Part shown: piece after piece, positions 1 through 8,994 of the stretch
How the letters are laid out: every line of letters starts with the position of its first letter
How positions within the stretch are numbered: position 1 is the stretch's first letter
Assembly (NCBI RefSeq): GCF_009882945.1
Contig: NZ_WTUY01000004.1
Coordinates: 210,858-274,857 of the forward strand
Reading direction: 5' to 3'
Origin: Alcanivorax sp. DP30
GTDB lineage: Bacteria; Pseudomonadota; Gammaproteobacteria; Pseudomonadales; Alcanivoracaceae
DNA: 64,000 nucleotides
Position numbers and translations under genes: made by a program
Notes under the pieces: generated by a model
Database searches by the model: none
Told to the model about the DNA's origin: nothing
The model's input: the letters and a program-made list of their open reading frames with translations, nothing else

Positions 1-2
1 AA

Positions 3-143
3 AATGCGCTGGACTGTCTGCTTGACGAGCTTGCGCGAAGCGCTTCGTTGATCCATGGCGAGGAAGAAGTGGAGGCGATGGTGGGCATCAGCACCTTTCG
101 GGCATTCTTGATTTTGCCGTTTTGTTTGAGGCTGACAATGTGA
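3..143 (+). CDS. Possible 3' end of a gene cut by the left edge
   Basis: One forward frame is open from the window edge to a TGA at 141-143 and encodes about 46 residues: a leucine- and glutamate-rich stretch (DELARSASLIHGEEEVEAM) followed by a hydrophobic tail. The other two forward frames stop early. I do not recognise the family, and the reading is too short to judge coding potential, so this may be the C-terminus of an upstream gene or chance. About 60 bases of apparently non-coding DNA separate it from the symporter gene downstream. Confidence 0.25.
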   Translation, partial: NALDCLLDELARSASLIHGEEEVEAMVGISTFRAFLILPFCLRLTM

Positions 144-205
144 CTATCATCACCCTCGTCATTTCCACCTAGTAGCGAGCCAATACCTTCGAGGATTTTG
201 ATTTC

Positions 206-1123
206 ATGATCCAGCGACTCACCCAACTCTTCCCGCTCTGGGCGCTGCTATTCTCCCTTCTGGCGTACTGGCAACCGCAATGGCTTGTCGGCGGCAAACC
301 CGCCATCGTGCCGCTGCTCATGCTGATCATGTTCGGCATGGGGCTGTCACTGAGCTGGGCGGATTTCCGTCGGGTCTTCAAACGGCCCGGGGTGATTGGG
401 CTGGGGGTGCTACTGCAATACAGTCTGATGCCGCTGATCGCCTGGGGCATCGCCACCGCACTGCAACTGCCGCAGGAACTTCTCATTGGTCTGGTGTTGG
501 TCGGCGCCTGCCCCGGCGGCACTGCTTCCAATGTGATTGCCTATCTGGCCAAAGCCAACGTCGCCCTATCCGTCGCCATTACCTTTGCCTCTACTCTGGT
601 CGCCGTGGCAGCAACGCCGTTGCTGACCTGGCTTTATCTGGGCGAACGCATTCCCGTCCCGGTGGATGGCATGCTGCTGTCACTGGTGCAGATCGTGGTG
701 ATTCCAGTGGTCGTGGGCAGCGCCCTCAACACGTTCCTGCAGCAACAACTGACGCCTCTACGGGAGGTTTTCCCACTGGTGTCCGTGGCCGCCATTGTGG
801 TCGTCATCGGGATCATTGTGGCGCTGAATCAGGGGCGCATCGGAGAGGCTGGTATGGCTGTGTTTGTGGCGGTGGCGCTGCATAACGGGCTGGGATTGTT
901 GAGCGGGTACGGCATCGCCCGGCTATTACGATTGGACCGCCAGACCGCCCGCACCCTCGCCATTGAGGTGGGCATGCAGAACTCCGGACTGGGCGTCGCC
1001 CTGGCCATCAAGCACTTCACGCCTCTGGCCGCTCTGCCGGGAGCCCTGTTCAGCGTCTGGCACAATCTGTCCGGGTCGCTGTTGGCCACGTTCTGGCAGC
1101 GCACCGCCAAGACCGACCCGTAG
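206..1123 (+). CDS. Bile acid:sodium symporter (BASS/SBF) family transporter
   Basis: A 305-residue, very hydrophobic inner-membrane protein with roughly nine to ten predicted membrane helices, the usual size for bacterial BASS transporters. Two family signatures are visible: GACPGGTASN near residue 100 and EVGMQNSGLGVALA near residue 255, both in the sodium- and substrate-binding core of the fold. Members carry out sodium-driven uptake of organic anions; the substrate here cannot be read from sequence. The start is supported by a GAGGA box about ten bases upstream of the ATG. The gene ends tail-to-tail with pdxH, 14 bases away, and appears monocistronic. Confidence 0.88.
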   Translation: MIQRLTQLFPLWALLFSLLAYWQPQWLVGGKPAIVPLLMLIMFGMGLSLSWADFRRVFKRPGVIGLGVLLQYSLMPLIAWGIATALQLPQELLIGLVLVGACPGGTASNVIAYLAKANVALSVAITFASTLVAVAATPLLTWLYLGERIPVPVDGMLLSLVQIVVIPVVVGSALNTFLQQQLTPLREVFPLVSVAAIVVVIGIIVALNQGRIGEAGMAVFVAVALHNGLGLLSGYGIARLLRLDRQTARTLAIEVGMQNSGLGVALAIKHFTPLAALPGALFSVWHNLSGSLLATFWQRTAKTDP

Positions 1124-1137
1124 CCGCAGCGAGCCCC

Positions 1138-1767
1138 TTATGGGGCCAGCCGCTCAATCGTCCAGTCACCATTCGCCTGTTTGCGATAACGATAACGGTC
1201 GTGCAAACGACTGGGGCGGCCATGCCAGAACTGGATTTCTGTGGGAATGATCCGATAGCCCCCCCATTGTTCGGGCCGTGGCACCGGCGCAAGGGGGAAT
1301 TCCTTTTCCAGACGCTCCACTTCCTCTTCCAGCCATTCCCGGCTTACCGGCTGGCTCTGCGGAGAAATGGCCGCGCTGATCTGGCTGGCATGGGGCCGGG
1401 AAGCAAAGTAGCTATCTGATTCTTCCGGGTCCACTTTGTGTGCTTCACCGATGACAATCATCTGCCGATCAAAAGGCTGCCAGAACATGGTGAACGACAC
1501 CTTCGGATTGACGGCTATCTCGCTACCCTTGCGACTGTCGTAATGGGTAAAGAAGGTAAACCCGTTGCCTTCAACCCCTTTCAGCAGCACCACTCGGGAG
1601 GACGGCTGGCCGTCTTCGCTGACCGTGGCCAGCGTCATGGCATTGGGCAAAGGCAACCCCGCCTCGATGGCTTCGTCCACCCAACGGCGGGCCTGCTCAA
1701 GGGGATCATCGTGGAGCGAGGCTTCTGTCAGCCCTTCTGCGTGGTATTCTTCGCGTACATCTTTCAT
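1138..1767 (-). CDS. pdxH: Pyridoxamine 5'-phosphate oxidase
   Basis: PdxH oxidises pyridoxine or pyridoxamine 5'-phosphate to pyridoxal 5'-phosphate with FMN and O2, the last step of PLP synthesis and salvage in the cytosol. The protein (209 aa from the chosen start, close to the usual 210-220) has the FMN-binding core around RVVLLKGVEGNGFTFFTHYDS, the segment SRPHASQISAAISPQS, and the C-terminal signature around QFWHGRPSRLHDR. An upstream in-frame start would add 20 residues unlike the family, so the ATG at 1767 (MKDVREEY) is preferred. It is divergent from the chaC-like gene, with a short shared promoter region. Confidence 0.95.
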   Translation of the reverse strand: MKDVREEYHAEGLTEASLHDDPLEQARRWVDEAIEAGLPLPNAMTLATVSEDGQPSSRVVLLKGVEGNGFTFFTHYDSRKGSEIAVNPKVSFTMFWQPFDRQMIVIGEAHKVDPEESDSYFASRPHASQISAAISPQSQPVSREWLEEEVERLEKEFPLAPVPRPEQWGGYRIIPTEIQFWHGRPSRLHDRYRYRKQANGDWTIERLAP

Positions 1768-1846
1768 GGTTTTTCCGACGACCTGTAATACGTGACAACA
1801 GTATAGCGCCGCGACCGTGAAGGACACGAACCGGGATCAAGACTGC

Positions 1847-2410
1847 ATGCTGGACACCTCCGAAGAAAACCGCCGTCGCCATTCACTGGATCCACATGAG
1901 CCAGTATGGCTGTTCGGGTATGGCTCCCTGATCTACAAGGCGGACTTCCCGTATCTGGAACGTCAGCCAGCGTTCATTACTGGCTGGGCCCGGCGCTTCT
2001 GGCAGGGCTCCCATGATCATCGCGGCACCCCCGAGCAGCCCGGCCGGGTGGTGACCCTGATCGAAAGCCCAGGCGCGCGCTGTGACGGTATGGCCTATCA
2101 CATAACGCCGGACGTGTTTGAGCATCTCGATCACCGGGAAAAGAATGGTTATCTGCGCGTGCGCCAGTCACTCACTTTTGCTGATGGTCACTCAGCCGAC
2201 GGGCTTATTTATATTGCCAGCGAGGACAATGCCGCCTTTCTCGGCCCGGCAAACGAGGCAGTGATAGCCCGTCATATCGCCAACAGCCATGGACCCAGTG
2301 GCAGTAACCGGGACTATCTTTTGCATCTGGCCGAGGCGTTACGAGCCATGGATGCCGACGACGCCCATGTATTCTCCATCGAGCAGCACCTTCAGGAACT
2401 TTCGTCATGA
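1847..2410 (+). CDS. ChaC-like gamma-glutamylcyclotransferase
   Basis: The N-terminal segment [16 protein letters not shown] carries the YGSLI substrate-binding motif of the gamma-glutamylcyclotransferase fold, and [17 protein letters not shown] is typical of the ChaC branch, which cleaves the gamma-glutamyl bond of glutathione to give 5-oxoproline and Cys-Gly. The catalytic acid is probably the Glu in the HREKNGY segment. The protein has 187 aa from the ATG used here; a GTG 30 bases upstream (1817) is an alternative start and neither has a strong ribosome-binding site. The stop overlaps the start of the ychJ-like gene by four bases (ATGA), so the two are translationally coupled. Confidence 0.88.
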   Translation: MLDTSEENRRRHSLDPHEPVWLFGYGSLIYKADFPYLERQPAFITGWARRFWQGSHDHRGTPEQPGRVVTLIESPGARCDGMAYHITPDVFEHLDHREKNGYLRVRQSLTFADGHSADGLIYIASEDNAAFLGPANEAVIARHIANSHGPSGSNRDYLLHLAEALRAMDADDAHVFSIEQHLQELSS

Positions 2411-2853
2411 CTGCACGCGCCTGCCCTTGCCAGTCCGGCAAGGACTATAACCAGTGTTGCCAACCGCTCCATGACGGCCAACCTGCCAGCGGCCCGGAAG
2501 CCCTGATGCGCTCACGCTTCAGCGCCTTTGCCCTTGGCAACGCCGATTACATTCAACGGAGCTGGCACCCAGGCACACGCCCAGCCACCCTGTCACTGGA
2601 CGATGACGAACGCTGGGTCGGGCTCACCATTGCGAGTGCCGATCAGGACGGTGAGCATGGCACGGTACATTTTCGCGCCGTCAGCCAGGCCCCAAACGGC
2701 TTCAACGTCCTGGAAGAAACCTCCAACTTTGTCCACGAGAACGGGCACTGGTTCTATGTGGATGGCTCCCCCTCGGTGTCCACACTCAAGCCCGGCCGCA
2801 ATGACCCCTGCCCCTGTGGCAGCGGCAAGAAATTCAAAAAGTGCTGCGGCTGA
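2407..2853 (+). CDS. ychJ: YchJ/UPF0225 family SEC-C motif protein
   Basis: A 148-residue cytosolic protein with a zinc-binding SEC-C type cysteine cluster at each end: [13 protein letters not shown] near residues 6-18 and [13 protein letters not shown] at the C-terminus, flanking a compact NTF2-like middle ([16 protein letters not shown]). This two-cluster layout is diagnostic of the YchJ family, whose molecular function is not established. It overlaps the chaC-like gene by four bases and is followed immediately by a membrane-protein gene, suggesting a three-gene operon. Confidence 0.9.
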   Translation: MTARACPCQSGKDYNQCCQPLHDGQPASGPEALMRSRFSAFALGNADYIQRSWHPGTRPATLSLDDDERWVGLTIASADQDGEHGTVHFRAVSQAPNGFNVLEETSNFVHENGHWFYVDGSPSVSTLKPGRNDPCPCGSGKKFKKCCG

Positions 2854-3483
2854 ATGCCCATGATCAAGGCCGCCTCCCCCCGTTATGCGCTCACCCTGTT
2901 TGTGCTGTTCTGGGGATACTGGCTGGTGCTGGCCATTGCGCCGTTACACCGGGACGACTGGATACTGGAAAATGTCCTGGTGGTGCTGACGGTGCCGCTG
3001 GTGATTCTCGGCTGGCGCCGCTATGCGTTTTCCCACACCGCCATCACCGCCCTGTGGCTGTTCATGTTGCTCCACGTGCTCGGCTCCCACTACACCTATG
3101 CACAAGTACCCTATAACCACTGGACGGAACAGCTGTTCGGCCAGCCCCTCAATAGCTGGTTCGGCTGGGAGCGCAATCACTTTGACCGGTTAGTGCATGG
3201 CCTGTTCGGGTTGCTGTTGATGCCGGTATTGTGCGAATGGCTTGCCCAGACCACCGGCGTCGCGCGCCGCTGGCAATACACGTTTGCCATCAGCCTGGTG
3301 CTGGCCATTTCCGCAATTTATGAAATTATTGAATGGGTCGCCGTACTGTTGTTCGGCGGTGACCTGGGTCAGGCCTACCTTGGCACCCAGGGCGATGTCT
3401 GGGATGCCCAGAAAGACATGGCCCTGGCCGCTCTGGGTGCCATGGTCGGCGCACTTTGCCTGCAGCTCATACGCAAAAAATAG
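2854..3483 (+). CDS. DUF2238 (YjdF-like) integral membrane protein
   Basis: A 209-residue protein with about six hydrophobic segments. The central region (LLHVLGSHYTYAQVPYN and NHFDRLVHGLFGLLLMP) matches the DUF2238/YjdF inner-membrane family, which has conserved His and Asp residues between helices; function unknown. The ATG begins directly after the ychJ stop codon, so it is probably the last gene of the chaC-ychJ transcript; a second ATG two codons in is also possible. It ends 107 bases before the alkane hydroxylase gene, which has its own ribosome-binding site. Confidence 0.8.
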   Translation: MPMIKAASPRYALTLFVLFWGYWLVLAIAPLHRDDWILENVLVVLTVPLVILGWRRYAFSHTAITALWLFMLLHVLGSHYTYAQVPYNHWTEQLFGQPLNSWFGWERNHFDRLVHGLFGLLLMPVLCEWLAQTTGVARRWQYTFAISLVLAISAIYEIIEWVAVLLFGGDLGQAYLGTQGDVWDAQKDMALAALGAMVGALCLQLIRKK

Positions 3484-3590
3484 CCAGTCATCAAAACGCT
3501 CAACGCCGTTACAAACCGCAACTTGGCCTGCCCGCGAGACAGGCATACGGTAAAGGTATGCACTCTGCGTCTCGACGATTGAGGTGGACC

Positions 3591-5015
3591 ATGGCTTTTG
3601 CGCAATCACAACAAACACAACCTGCGGCCTGGCATGACGGCAAACGTTACCTATGGCTGCTCAGCCCCGGCATTCCCGTTCTTGCCCTGTCTCTGCTGCT
3701 GATTTACCAGTTCGCCTGGTCCTGGCCCGTGTTGCTGTGGGGCGGACCGATTCTCGTCTATGTGCTGATTCCCTTTGCGGACTGGGTCATCGGCACCGAT
3801 ACCAACAACCCGCCGGAATCCGCCGTTAAGGATCTGGAGGATGACCGTTACTACCGCCTCATCGTTTACGCCTACATCCCCACCCAGTATCTGGCTACCG
3901 CTCTGGGTGCCTGGATCGTGGCACAGGGCAATGCTCCCTGGTGGGGAATCGTCGGGCTGATATTGAGCGTCGGCGCGGTCAACGGCATTGCCATCAATAC
4001 GGCCCACGAACTGGGCCACAAGAAAGGCCAGCTTGAGCGCTGGCTGGCCAAGATCACTCTGGCACCGGTGGCCTACGGCCACTTCTTTGTTGAGCACAAC
4101 AAGGGCCACCACAAGAATGTGGCCACCCCGGAAGACCCGGCCAGTTCGCGCATGGGGGAATCCTTCTGGCAGTTTTTACCGCGCACCATGATCGGCAGTG
4201 TCCGATCCGCCTGGCAGATCGAAGCGCAACGGCTGGCGCGGTGCGAGCAACCCCTGTGGTCACTGAAGAATGAAAACCTGCAGGCCTGGCTGATGACCGT
4301 GGTGCTGTTTGCGCTGCTTACTCTCTGGTTTGGCTGGATCGCGCTGCCCTTCCTGCTGCTGCAGGCGTTCTACGGCGCCTCCCTGCTGGAAGTCATCAAC
4401 TACATGGAGCATTACGGCCTGCTGCGACAGAAAGATGAGCGCGGCCGTTATGAGCGCTGTCAGCCCCGTCATTCCTGGAACAGCAATCACATCGTCACCA
4501 ACCTGTTTCTTTATCAGTTGCAACGGCATTCGGATCATCATGCCAACCCCACTCGCCGCTTTCAGGCCCTGCGTCATTTTGATGACAGCCCGCAGCTGCC
4601 ATCCGGGTATGCCTCCATGCTGATCCCGGCCTACCTGCCCTTCGTCTGGTTCAAGAAAATGGATCCGCTGGTCTATCAGCACTTCAAGGGTGACCTGACA
4701 AAAGCCAACCTGCAGCCAGAAAAACGGGACGCGCTATTGGCCAAATGGCGGGCGACACCGGTGACCTACCAGAGCGCCGATTCCGAACCGGACGTGGACC
4801 AGGCCGCCCTGGAAGCGGCCCACCGGGCAGAACAGGAACAGGATCGAGAGCACCAGTTTGAGTGCCCCAACTGTGGCTATGTGTATGACGAAAGTCAGGG
4901 CGATGAGAGCGAAGGTTTCGCGCCGGGCACGCACTGGATCAACATCCCGGATACCTGGTCCTGCCCGGATTGCGCCGTGCGGGACAAGGTGGATTTCGTG
5001 CTCAAGCAGCCCTGA
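3591..5015 (+). CDS. alkB: Alkane 1-monooxygenase AlkB with fused C-terminal rubredoxin
   Basis: A membrane diiron hydroxylase that oxidises n-alkanes to 1-alkanols. Residues 1-about 400 are AlkB with several membrane helices and the family histidine boxes: HELGHKK (139-145), EHNKGHH (168-174) with the following ATPEDPASSRMGE, and LQRHSDHH (310-317), plus the NYMEHYGL segment. Residues about 420-474 are a rubredoxin with the four iron-binding cysteines as CPNC and CPDC. Normally rubredoxin is a separate electron carrier, so the fusion brings the electron donor to the oxygenase. The start at 3591 is chosen for its GAGGTGG box; a longer frame upstream is poorly supported. The stop abuts, tail-to-tail with no gap, the AraC-family regulator gene. 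A rubredoxin reductase is not in the window. Confidence 0.95.
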   Translation: MAFAQSQQTQPAAWHDGKRYLWLLSPGIPVLALSLLLIYQFAWSWPVLLWGGPILVYVLIPFADWVIGTDTNNPPESAVKDLEDDRYYRLIVYAYIPTQYLATALGAWIVAQGNAPWWGIVGLILSVGAVNGIAINTAHELGHKKGQLERWLAKITLAPVAYGHFFVEHNKGHHKNVATPEDPASSRMGESFWQFLPRTMIGSVRSAWQIEAQRLARCEQPLWSLKNENLQAWLMTVVLFALLTLWFGWIALPFLLLQAFYGASLLEVINYMEHYGLLRQKDERGRYERCQPRHSWNSNHIVTNLFLYQLQRHSDHHANPTRRFQALRHFDDSPQLPSGYASMLIPAYLPFVWFKKMDPLVYQHFKGDLTKANLQPEKRDALLAKWRATPVTYQSADSEPDVDQAALEAAHRAEQEQDREHQFECPNCGYVYDESQGDESEGFAPGTHWINIPDTWSCPDCAVRDKVDFVLKQP

Positions 5016-6047
5016 TCAGCGTCGGACAGACGCTTTGCGCGTCGCCAGCGGTGTCTGTCCGAACCAGCGCCGAAAGGTACGGCTGAAATTGGAGGTGTCC
5101 TGATAGCCCAGCTGCTCGGCGATCTGTTCGACAGGTAACGCGGTCTCCTGCAACAGCCATAGCGCCTGCTCCTTGCGCACATCATCCAGCAATTGCTGGT
5201 AGCTGGTGCCCTCGGCTTTCAGCTTGCGGATCAGCGACCGTGTGGACATGGCAAAGCGCTCGGCCATCACATCCAGCGTGGGGAATTCCCCGCTCTGATC
5301 CAGTAACGCGATACTCACCTGCTGACTGACGGGCCCGCCTTTCTGCAGCATTGCCAGCTGATGCTCACAATCGCGAATCGCATTACGGTGTGTCCCGGCG
5401 TCGGCGGTCAGACACGGCATATCCAGCACGGCCTTCGGCACGGTAATGGAGAAGATTTCGGCGGCAAACGTGAGGGGGCAATCCAGCAAGTCGGTGTAGC
5501 AGGCACGAATATCCGGCGCATCAAACGGCAATGCCACCGACAACCGTGACGACTGGTTCGGCATCACCGCCTGCACCATCTGGATGAACGTCCCCAGCAA
5601 GGCACCATGGATGAATTCGCGACAATCCCCCAAATCCACCGTTTCCTGAATCTGCAGCTGCACGGAATCCGGGGTGTGCTGCAGCACAATGCGCACCCAG
5701 CGAATCCGTATGGACACGAACCGCTCCAGCACCTCCAGCATGCCCTCCAGACTGGCAGACGAGACCACCGCATAGCCCAGCGCACCGTGGGCGGAGACCG
5801 AGGTGGAGCGGCCCAACGCCAGCCCCAGCCCTTGCATACCGGTCAACGTCGTGGCGCGGCGAATCAGTCGGGACAACTGTTCGAGACTGAGATAACGGTG
5901 CTCATTCACCAACTCGGCCCACTGCAAACGGGTACCACTGAAGATCTCAGTCTGGGCATGCCCCATCCCCTGCAGGTGTGCACACAGCAGCCGGCTATAG
6001 GTGGGATGTATGCCCGGTTTGAGTCGTTCTGCCGCCAGCTGTTCCAT
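5016..6047 (-). CDS. AraC-family transcriptional regulator of the alkane genes
   Basis: A 343-residue regulator. The N-terminal two thirds resemble the arabinose_bd-type ligand/oligomerisation domain of OruR/ArgR-like AraC proteins. The C-terminal ~100 residues hold two helix-turn-helix motifs, the second around VEQIAEQLGYQDTSNFSRTF, the classical AraC signature. It lies between the two alkB genes: convergent with the fusion gene and divergent from the second alkB across about 150 bases, where its operator probably lies. By position it is a likely activator responding to alkanes or their oxidation products; the inducer is inferred and not visible in the sequence. Confidence 0.9.
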   Translation of the reverse strand: MEQLAAERLKPGIHPTYSRLLCAHLQGMGHAQTEIFSGTRLQWAELVNEHRYLSLEQLSRLIRRATTLTGMQGLGLALGRSTSVSAHGALGYAVVSSASLEGMLEVLERFVSIRIRWVRIVLQHTPDSVQLQIQETVDLGDCREFIHGALLGTFIQMVQAVMPNQSSRLSVALPFDAPDIRACYTDLLDCPLTFAAEIFSITVPKAVLDMPCLTADAGTHRNAIRDCEHQLAMLQKGGPVSQQVSIALLDQSGEFPTLDVMAERFAMSTRSLIRKLKAEGTSYQQLLDDVRKEQALWLLQETALPVEQIAEQLGYQDTSNFSRTFRRWFGQTPLATRKASVRR

Positions 6048-6197
6048 ACCCTGCTCACCACGGACAAAGGAACCCCAACGCTAATACATTCTGTTTAACT
6101 TGTCACCATATGACGATTATCTGCCATCTCAAGCGGTGCCGCACCCGGCTGGCCGCGCGCATGATGGCAAACAAGGACAACAACAAGAGGCAATACC
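6048..6197. promoter_or_regulatory. Divergent promoter region araC-type regulator / alkB
   Basis: 150 bases between the divergent regulator and alkB genes. The part next to the regulator is AT-richer than its surroundings (around 6079-6120) and is the natural site for both promoters and the AraC-type operator. I could not fix convincing -35/-10 pairs or a direct repeat by eye. An AGAGG ribosome-binding site precedes the alkB ATG. Confidence 0.4.
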
Positions 6198-7373
6198 ATG
6201 AGCAAGGCAGGTGTATTTATCGGCCCTTCCGGTGTGGAGTACCGTGATCGCAAGCGTCCCCTGTGGATGGTATCGCTGCTGGTTCCCGGCAGTGTCTTTC
6301 TCGGCCCGGTGCTTTATTTCGCCACTGGCGAAGCCCTCACCCTCTGGCTTCCCCTGGCATTCTATTATCTGATCATTCCGTTGCTGGACATGCTGATTGG
6401 CGAAGACCTCAGCAACCCACCGGAAGAGGTGGTGCCACAACTGGAGGCCGACAGCTACTACCGCTATATGACCTATGCCCTGGTGCCCATCCTCATCGGC
6501 GCCTACCTGTTTGGCATGTGGTTTGTAGGCACTCACACACTGCCATTCCATGGCTGGCTGGCCATGGTGCTGCTCACCGGCACCATCTGTGGCGCCGCTG
6601 GCATCAATCTGGGTCACGAACTGGGCCACAAAAAAACCCGCCTTGAGCGCTGGCTGGCCAAGATCGTGTTGGCCCCTCTGGGCTACGGGCACTTCCCCAT
6701 CGAACACAACAAGGGCCACCACCGGGATGTGGCTACCCCGGAAGATCCGGCCTCCTCACGCATGGGCGAGACCATCTGGGGCTTCGCCGTGCGGGAGATC
6801 CCCGGCGCCTTTCTGCGCGCCTGGGAACTGGAAGCCAGTCGCCTGAAGAAAGCCGGTCAGCCAGTCTGGTCCCTGCATAACGAGATCCTCCAGCCAGCGC
6901 TGATGAGCCTGGTATTGTGGGGCAGCATCATTGCCCTGTTCGGCTGGCAGATGGTGCCCTTCATTGCCGCGGTCACCCTGTGGTCCTACCTGCAGCTGAC
7001 CTCCGCCAATTATGTGGAACACTACGGTCTGCTGCGCCACAAGCTGCCTGACGGCCGCTACGAGCGTACCCAGCCGCACCACAGCTGGAACAGCAACCAT
7101 ATGTTCTCAAACTGGGCCTCGTTCCACCTGCAGCGCCACTCGGATCATCATGCCCACCCGGCCCGCCGCTACCAGAGCCTGCGCCATTTCGAGAACCTGC
7201 CGACCCTGCCCAATGGCTACTTCGGCATGTTCCTGATCAGCTATTTCCCCCCGCTGTGGTTTCGGGTGATGGACCGCAAACTGCTGGAGCACGCCGGCAA
7301 CCAGGCCAGCAACATCAACTTTCATCCCCGCAAGAAAGAACAGCTGATCCAGCGCTATCAGATCCAGCCCTGA
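6198..7373 (+). CDS. alkB: Alkane 1-monooxygenase AlkB (stand-alone)
   Basis: A 391-residue inner-membrane diiron alkane hydroxylase, the usual AlkB length, lacking a rubredoxin tail. Histidine boxes are intact: HELGHKK (140-146), EHNKGHH (169-175) followed by ATPEDPASSRMGE, and LQRHSDHH (311-318); NYVEHYGLLRH is also present. It is clearly paralogous to the fused AlkB at 3.6-5.0 kb but differs in the helices and C-terminus, so this is not a recent duplicate. It must receive electrons from a separate rubredoxin and rubredoxin reductase encoded elsewhere. The AraC-type regulator is divergent upstream and a hairpin terminator follows. Confidence 0.96.
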   Translation: MSKAGVFIGPSGVEYRDRKRPLWMVSLLVPGSVFLGPVLYFATGEALTLWLPLAFYYLIIPLLDMLIGEDLSNPPEEVVPQLEADSYYRYMTYALVPILIGAYLFGMWFVGTHTLPFHGWLAMVLLTGTICGAAGINLGHELGHKKTRLERWLAKIVLAPLGYGHFPIEHNKGHHRDVATPEDPASSRMGETIWGFAVREIPGAFLRAWELEASRLKKAGQPVWSLHNEILQPALMSLVLWGSIIALFGWQMVPFIAAVTLWSYLQLTSANYVEHYGLLRHKLPDGRYERTQPHHSWNSNHMFSNWASFHLQRHSDHHAHPARRYQSLRHFENLPTLPNGYFGMFLISYFPPLWFRVMDRKLLEHAGNQASNINFHPRKKEQLIQRYQIQP

Positions 7374-7404
7374 TCGAGTTATTCAGAGACGCCTAAGCAA
7401 CATG

Positions 7405-7455
7405 GCTACCCCGGTGTCGCCAAAAACGACACCGGGGTGGCATCTACCGCCTTTT
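7405..7455 (+). terminator. Hairpin terminator after alkB
   Basis: A long stem with arms at 7405-7419 and 7427-7441 pairs over 15 bases with one mismatch and a short A-rich loop. A run of five T lies about ten bases further on. It is well placed to end alkB transcription; the delayed T-run makes the intrinsic mechanism less certain. Confidence 0.6.
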
Positions 7456-7539
7456 TCACTCCAAAGCACATACATTCCAGGCCTTGTTGGTTAGAGTCTT
7501 TCTCTGAATTGATTCAGTCAGTCAGCGCAAGGAGTTCCC

Positions 7540-8760
7540 ATGAGTGACGCCCTCTATGATGTGGTGGTCTTTGGTGCCACCAGCTTTGTTGGTCAGATTC
7601 TCTGCCAGTACCTCTCCGACACCCACGGGGTGGATGGCGACCTGAAATGGGCGGCCGCCGGCCGCTCCCGCGACAAGCTGGAACAGGTAAAAGCTTCCCT
7701 GGGCAGCACCGCCAGCACCCTGCCGCTGATCACCGCCGACGCCAATGATGCCGCCAGTCTCGACGCACTGTGTGCCCAGACTGCCGTGGTAATCTCCACC
7801 GTTGGCCCCTACGCCCTTTACGGCGAGCCGATGATTCGCGCCTGCACCGAAAGTGGCACCGATTACTGTGACCTCACCGGCGAAGCCCAGTGGATTGCCG
7901 CCATGCTGGAAAAATACGAAGCCACCGCCAAGAAAAGCGGCGCGCGTATCGTGCATTGCTGCGGTTTCGATTCCATCCCCTCCGACATGGGCACTTTCTT
8001 CCTGCAACAGCAGGCACAAAAGCAGTTCAAGGCGCCGGCTACCCGAGTGGCCATGCGCGTGAAAGTAGCCAAAGGCGGCGTGTCCGGCGGTACCGTGGCC
8101 AGCATGATGAACATCGCCGAAGAAGCATCCAAAGACCCGGCCCTGCGCAAGAAGCTGGCCAACCCCTACCTGCTCTGCCCGCCCAGCCATGGCCTCACCG
8201 CTCGCCAGCACAGCATTACCATGCCCGAGTACGATGAGGACCTGCGGGCCTGGGTGGCGCCGTTCGTGATGGATGCCATCAACAGCCGCATCGTGCATCG
8301 CTCCAATGCCTTGAACGACTACAGCAAGGACATGACCTACAACGAAGGCATGCTTACCGGCGACGGCGTGGGTGGGCGCATGAAAGCGCTGGGCATTGGC
8401 GTGGGTACCGGCCTGTTCTTTGGCGCGGCCGCCATGGCCCCCACTCGCTGGGCACTGAACAAGTTTGTCGTGCCCCAGCCCGGCGAAGGGCCGAGCCCGG
8501 AAGCCCAGAAAGCAGGCTTCTACGATGTGCGCTTTGTGGGGCATACCGCCAATGGCGAGATGATCAAGGTGAAAGTCACCGGCGATGCGGACCCGGGCTA
8601 CGGCTCCACCTCCAAACTGCTGGGCGAAGCCGCGGTGTGTCTGGCCAGAGACATTTCCTCCGACGCTCCCGGCGGTTTCTGGACCACCGCCAGCCTGCTC
8701 GGCGAAGCGTTACTCAAACGCCTGCAGAGCAACGCGGGGCTCACCTTCGAGGTGATCTAA
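7540..8760 (+). CDS. Saccharopine dehydrogenase-like NAD(P)-binding reductase
   Basis: A 406-residue protein whose N-terminus (YDVVVFGATSFVGQILCQYL) is a Rossmann nucleotide-binding motif of the saccharopine dehydrogenase / trans-acting enoyl reductase type. VVISTVGPYALYGEPMI, TDYCDLTGEAQWI and CCGFDSIPSDMGTFF are family blocks seen in the mycobacterial trans-acting enoyl reductases and related bacterial proteins, so a role in reducing a lipid or acyl intermediate is more plausible than lysine metabolism. A hydrophobic segment near residue 285-300 suggests membrane association. It is monocistronic, between two terminators, with an AAGGAG ribosome-binding site. Confidence 0.8.
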   Translation: MSDALYDVVVFGATSFVGQILCQYLSDTHGVDGDLKWAAAGRSRDKLEQVKASLGSTASTLPLITADANDAASLDALCAQTAVVISTVGPYALYGEPMIRACTESGTDYCDLTGEAQWIAAMLEKYEATAKKSGARIVHCCGFDSIPSDMGTFFLQQQAQKQFKAPATRVAMRVKVAKGGVSGGTVASMMNIAEEASKDPALRKKLANPYLLCPPSHGLTARQHSITMPEYDEDLRAWVAPFVMDAINSRIVHRSNALNDYSKDMTYNEGMLTGDGVGGRMKALGIGVGTGLFFGAAAMAPTRWALNKFVVPQPGEGPSPEAQKAGFYDVRFVGHTANGEMIKVKVTGDADPGYGSTSKLLGEAAVCLARDISSDAPGGFWTTASLLGEALLKRLQSNAGLTFEVI

Positions 8761-8780
8761 GGGATCGCCTGAGGCCTGAC

Positions 8781-8816
8781 AAAAAAGCCCGCCCCGATTT
8801 CCGGGCGGGCTTTTTT
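8781..8816. terminator. Bidirectional intrinsic terminator
   Basis: A GC-rich stem (AGCCCGCCC pairing with GGGCGGGCT) flanked by six A on the left and six T on the right. It ends the reductase transcript on the plus strand and could also stop leftward transcription. Confidence 0.9.
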
Positions 8817-8850
8817 GCTTCATACCCTACCTTGATAGAACCCACTGCGG

Positions 8851-8994
8851 GAGGAGCCTGCTCGCGATCCGAGCCTGAGCGAGAGAAGAGTTTCGAAGAC
8901 CAAAACCCCAACCCTGTTGTGTGCTGTTGGCGCAGCCTTTCGAAACTCGCTTCTCGCAACGCGAAACTGATTACCTCGCTGTCGCTCGGATCGC
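8851..8994. repeat. REP-like imperfect inverted-repeat element
   Basis: The 320 bases between the terminator and the next gene hold no credible gene. They contain nested complementary blocks: TTTCGAA-centred arms near 8887-8897 and 8938-8948, and GCGATCCGAGC (8864-8874) pairing with GCTCGGATCGC (8984-8994). The left end (GGAGCCTGCTCGCGATC) recalls Pseudomonas REP sequences. It is less regular than the elements at 24.9 and 42.7 kb. From 8995 to 9136 I see nothing further. Confidence 0.4.

Noticed and set aside
3456-3590. N-terminal extension of the AlkB-rubredoxin fusion
   Set aside because: The frame is open for 45 more codons but the residues are basic and unlike AlkB, and the good ribosome-binding site lies at 3591.
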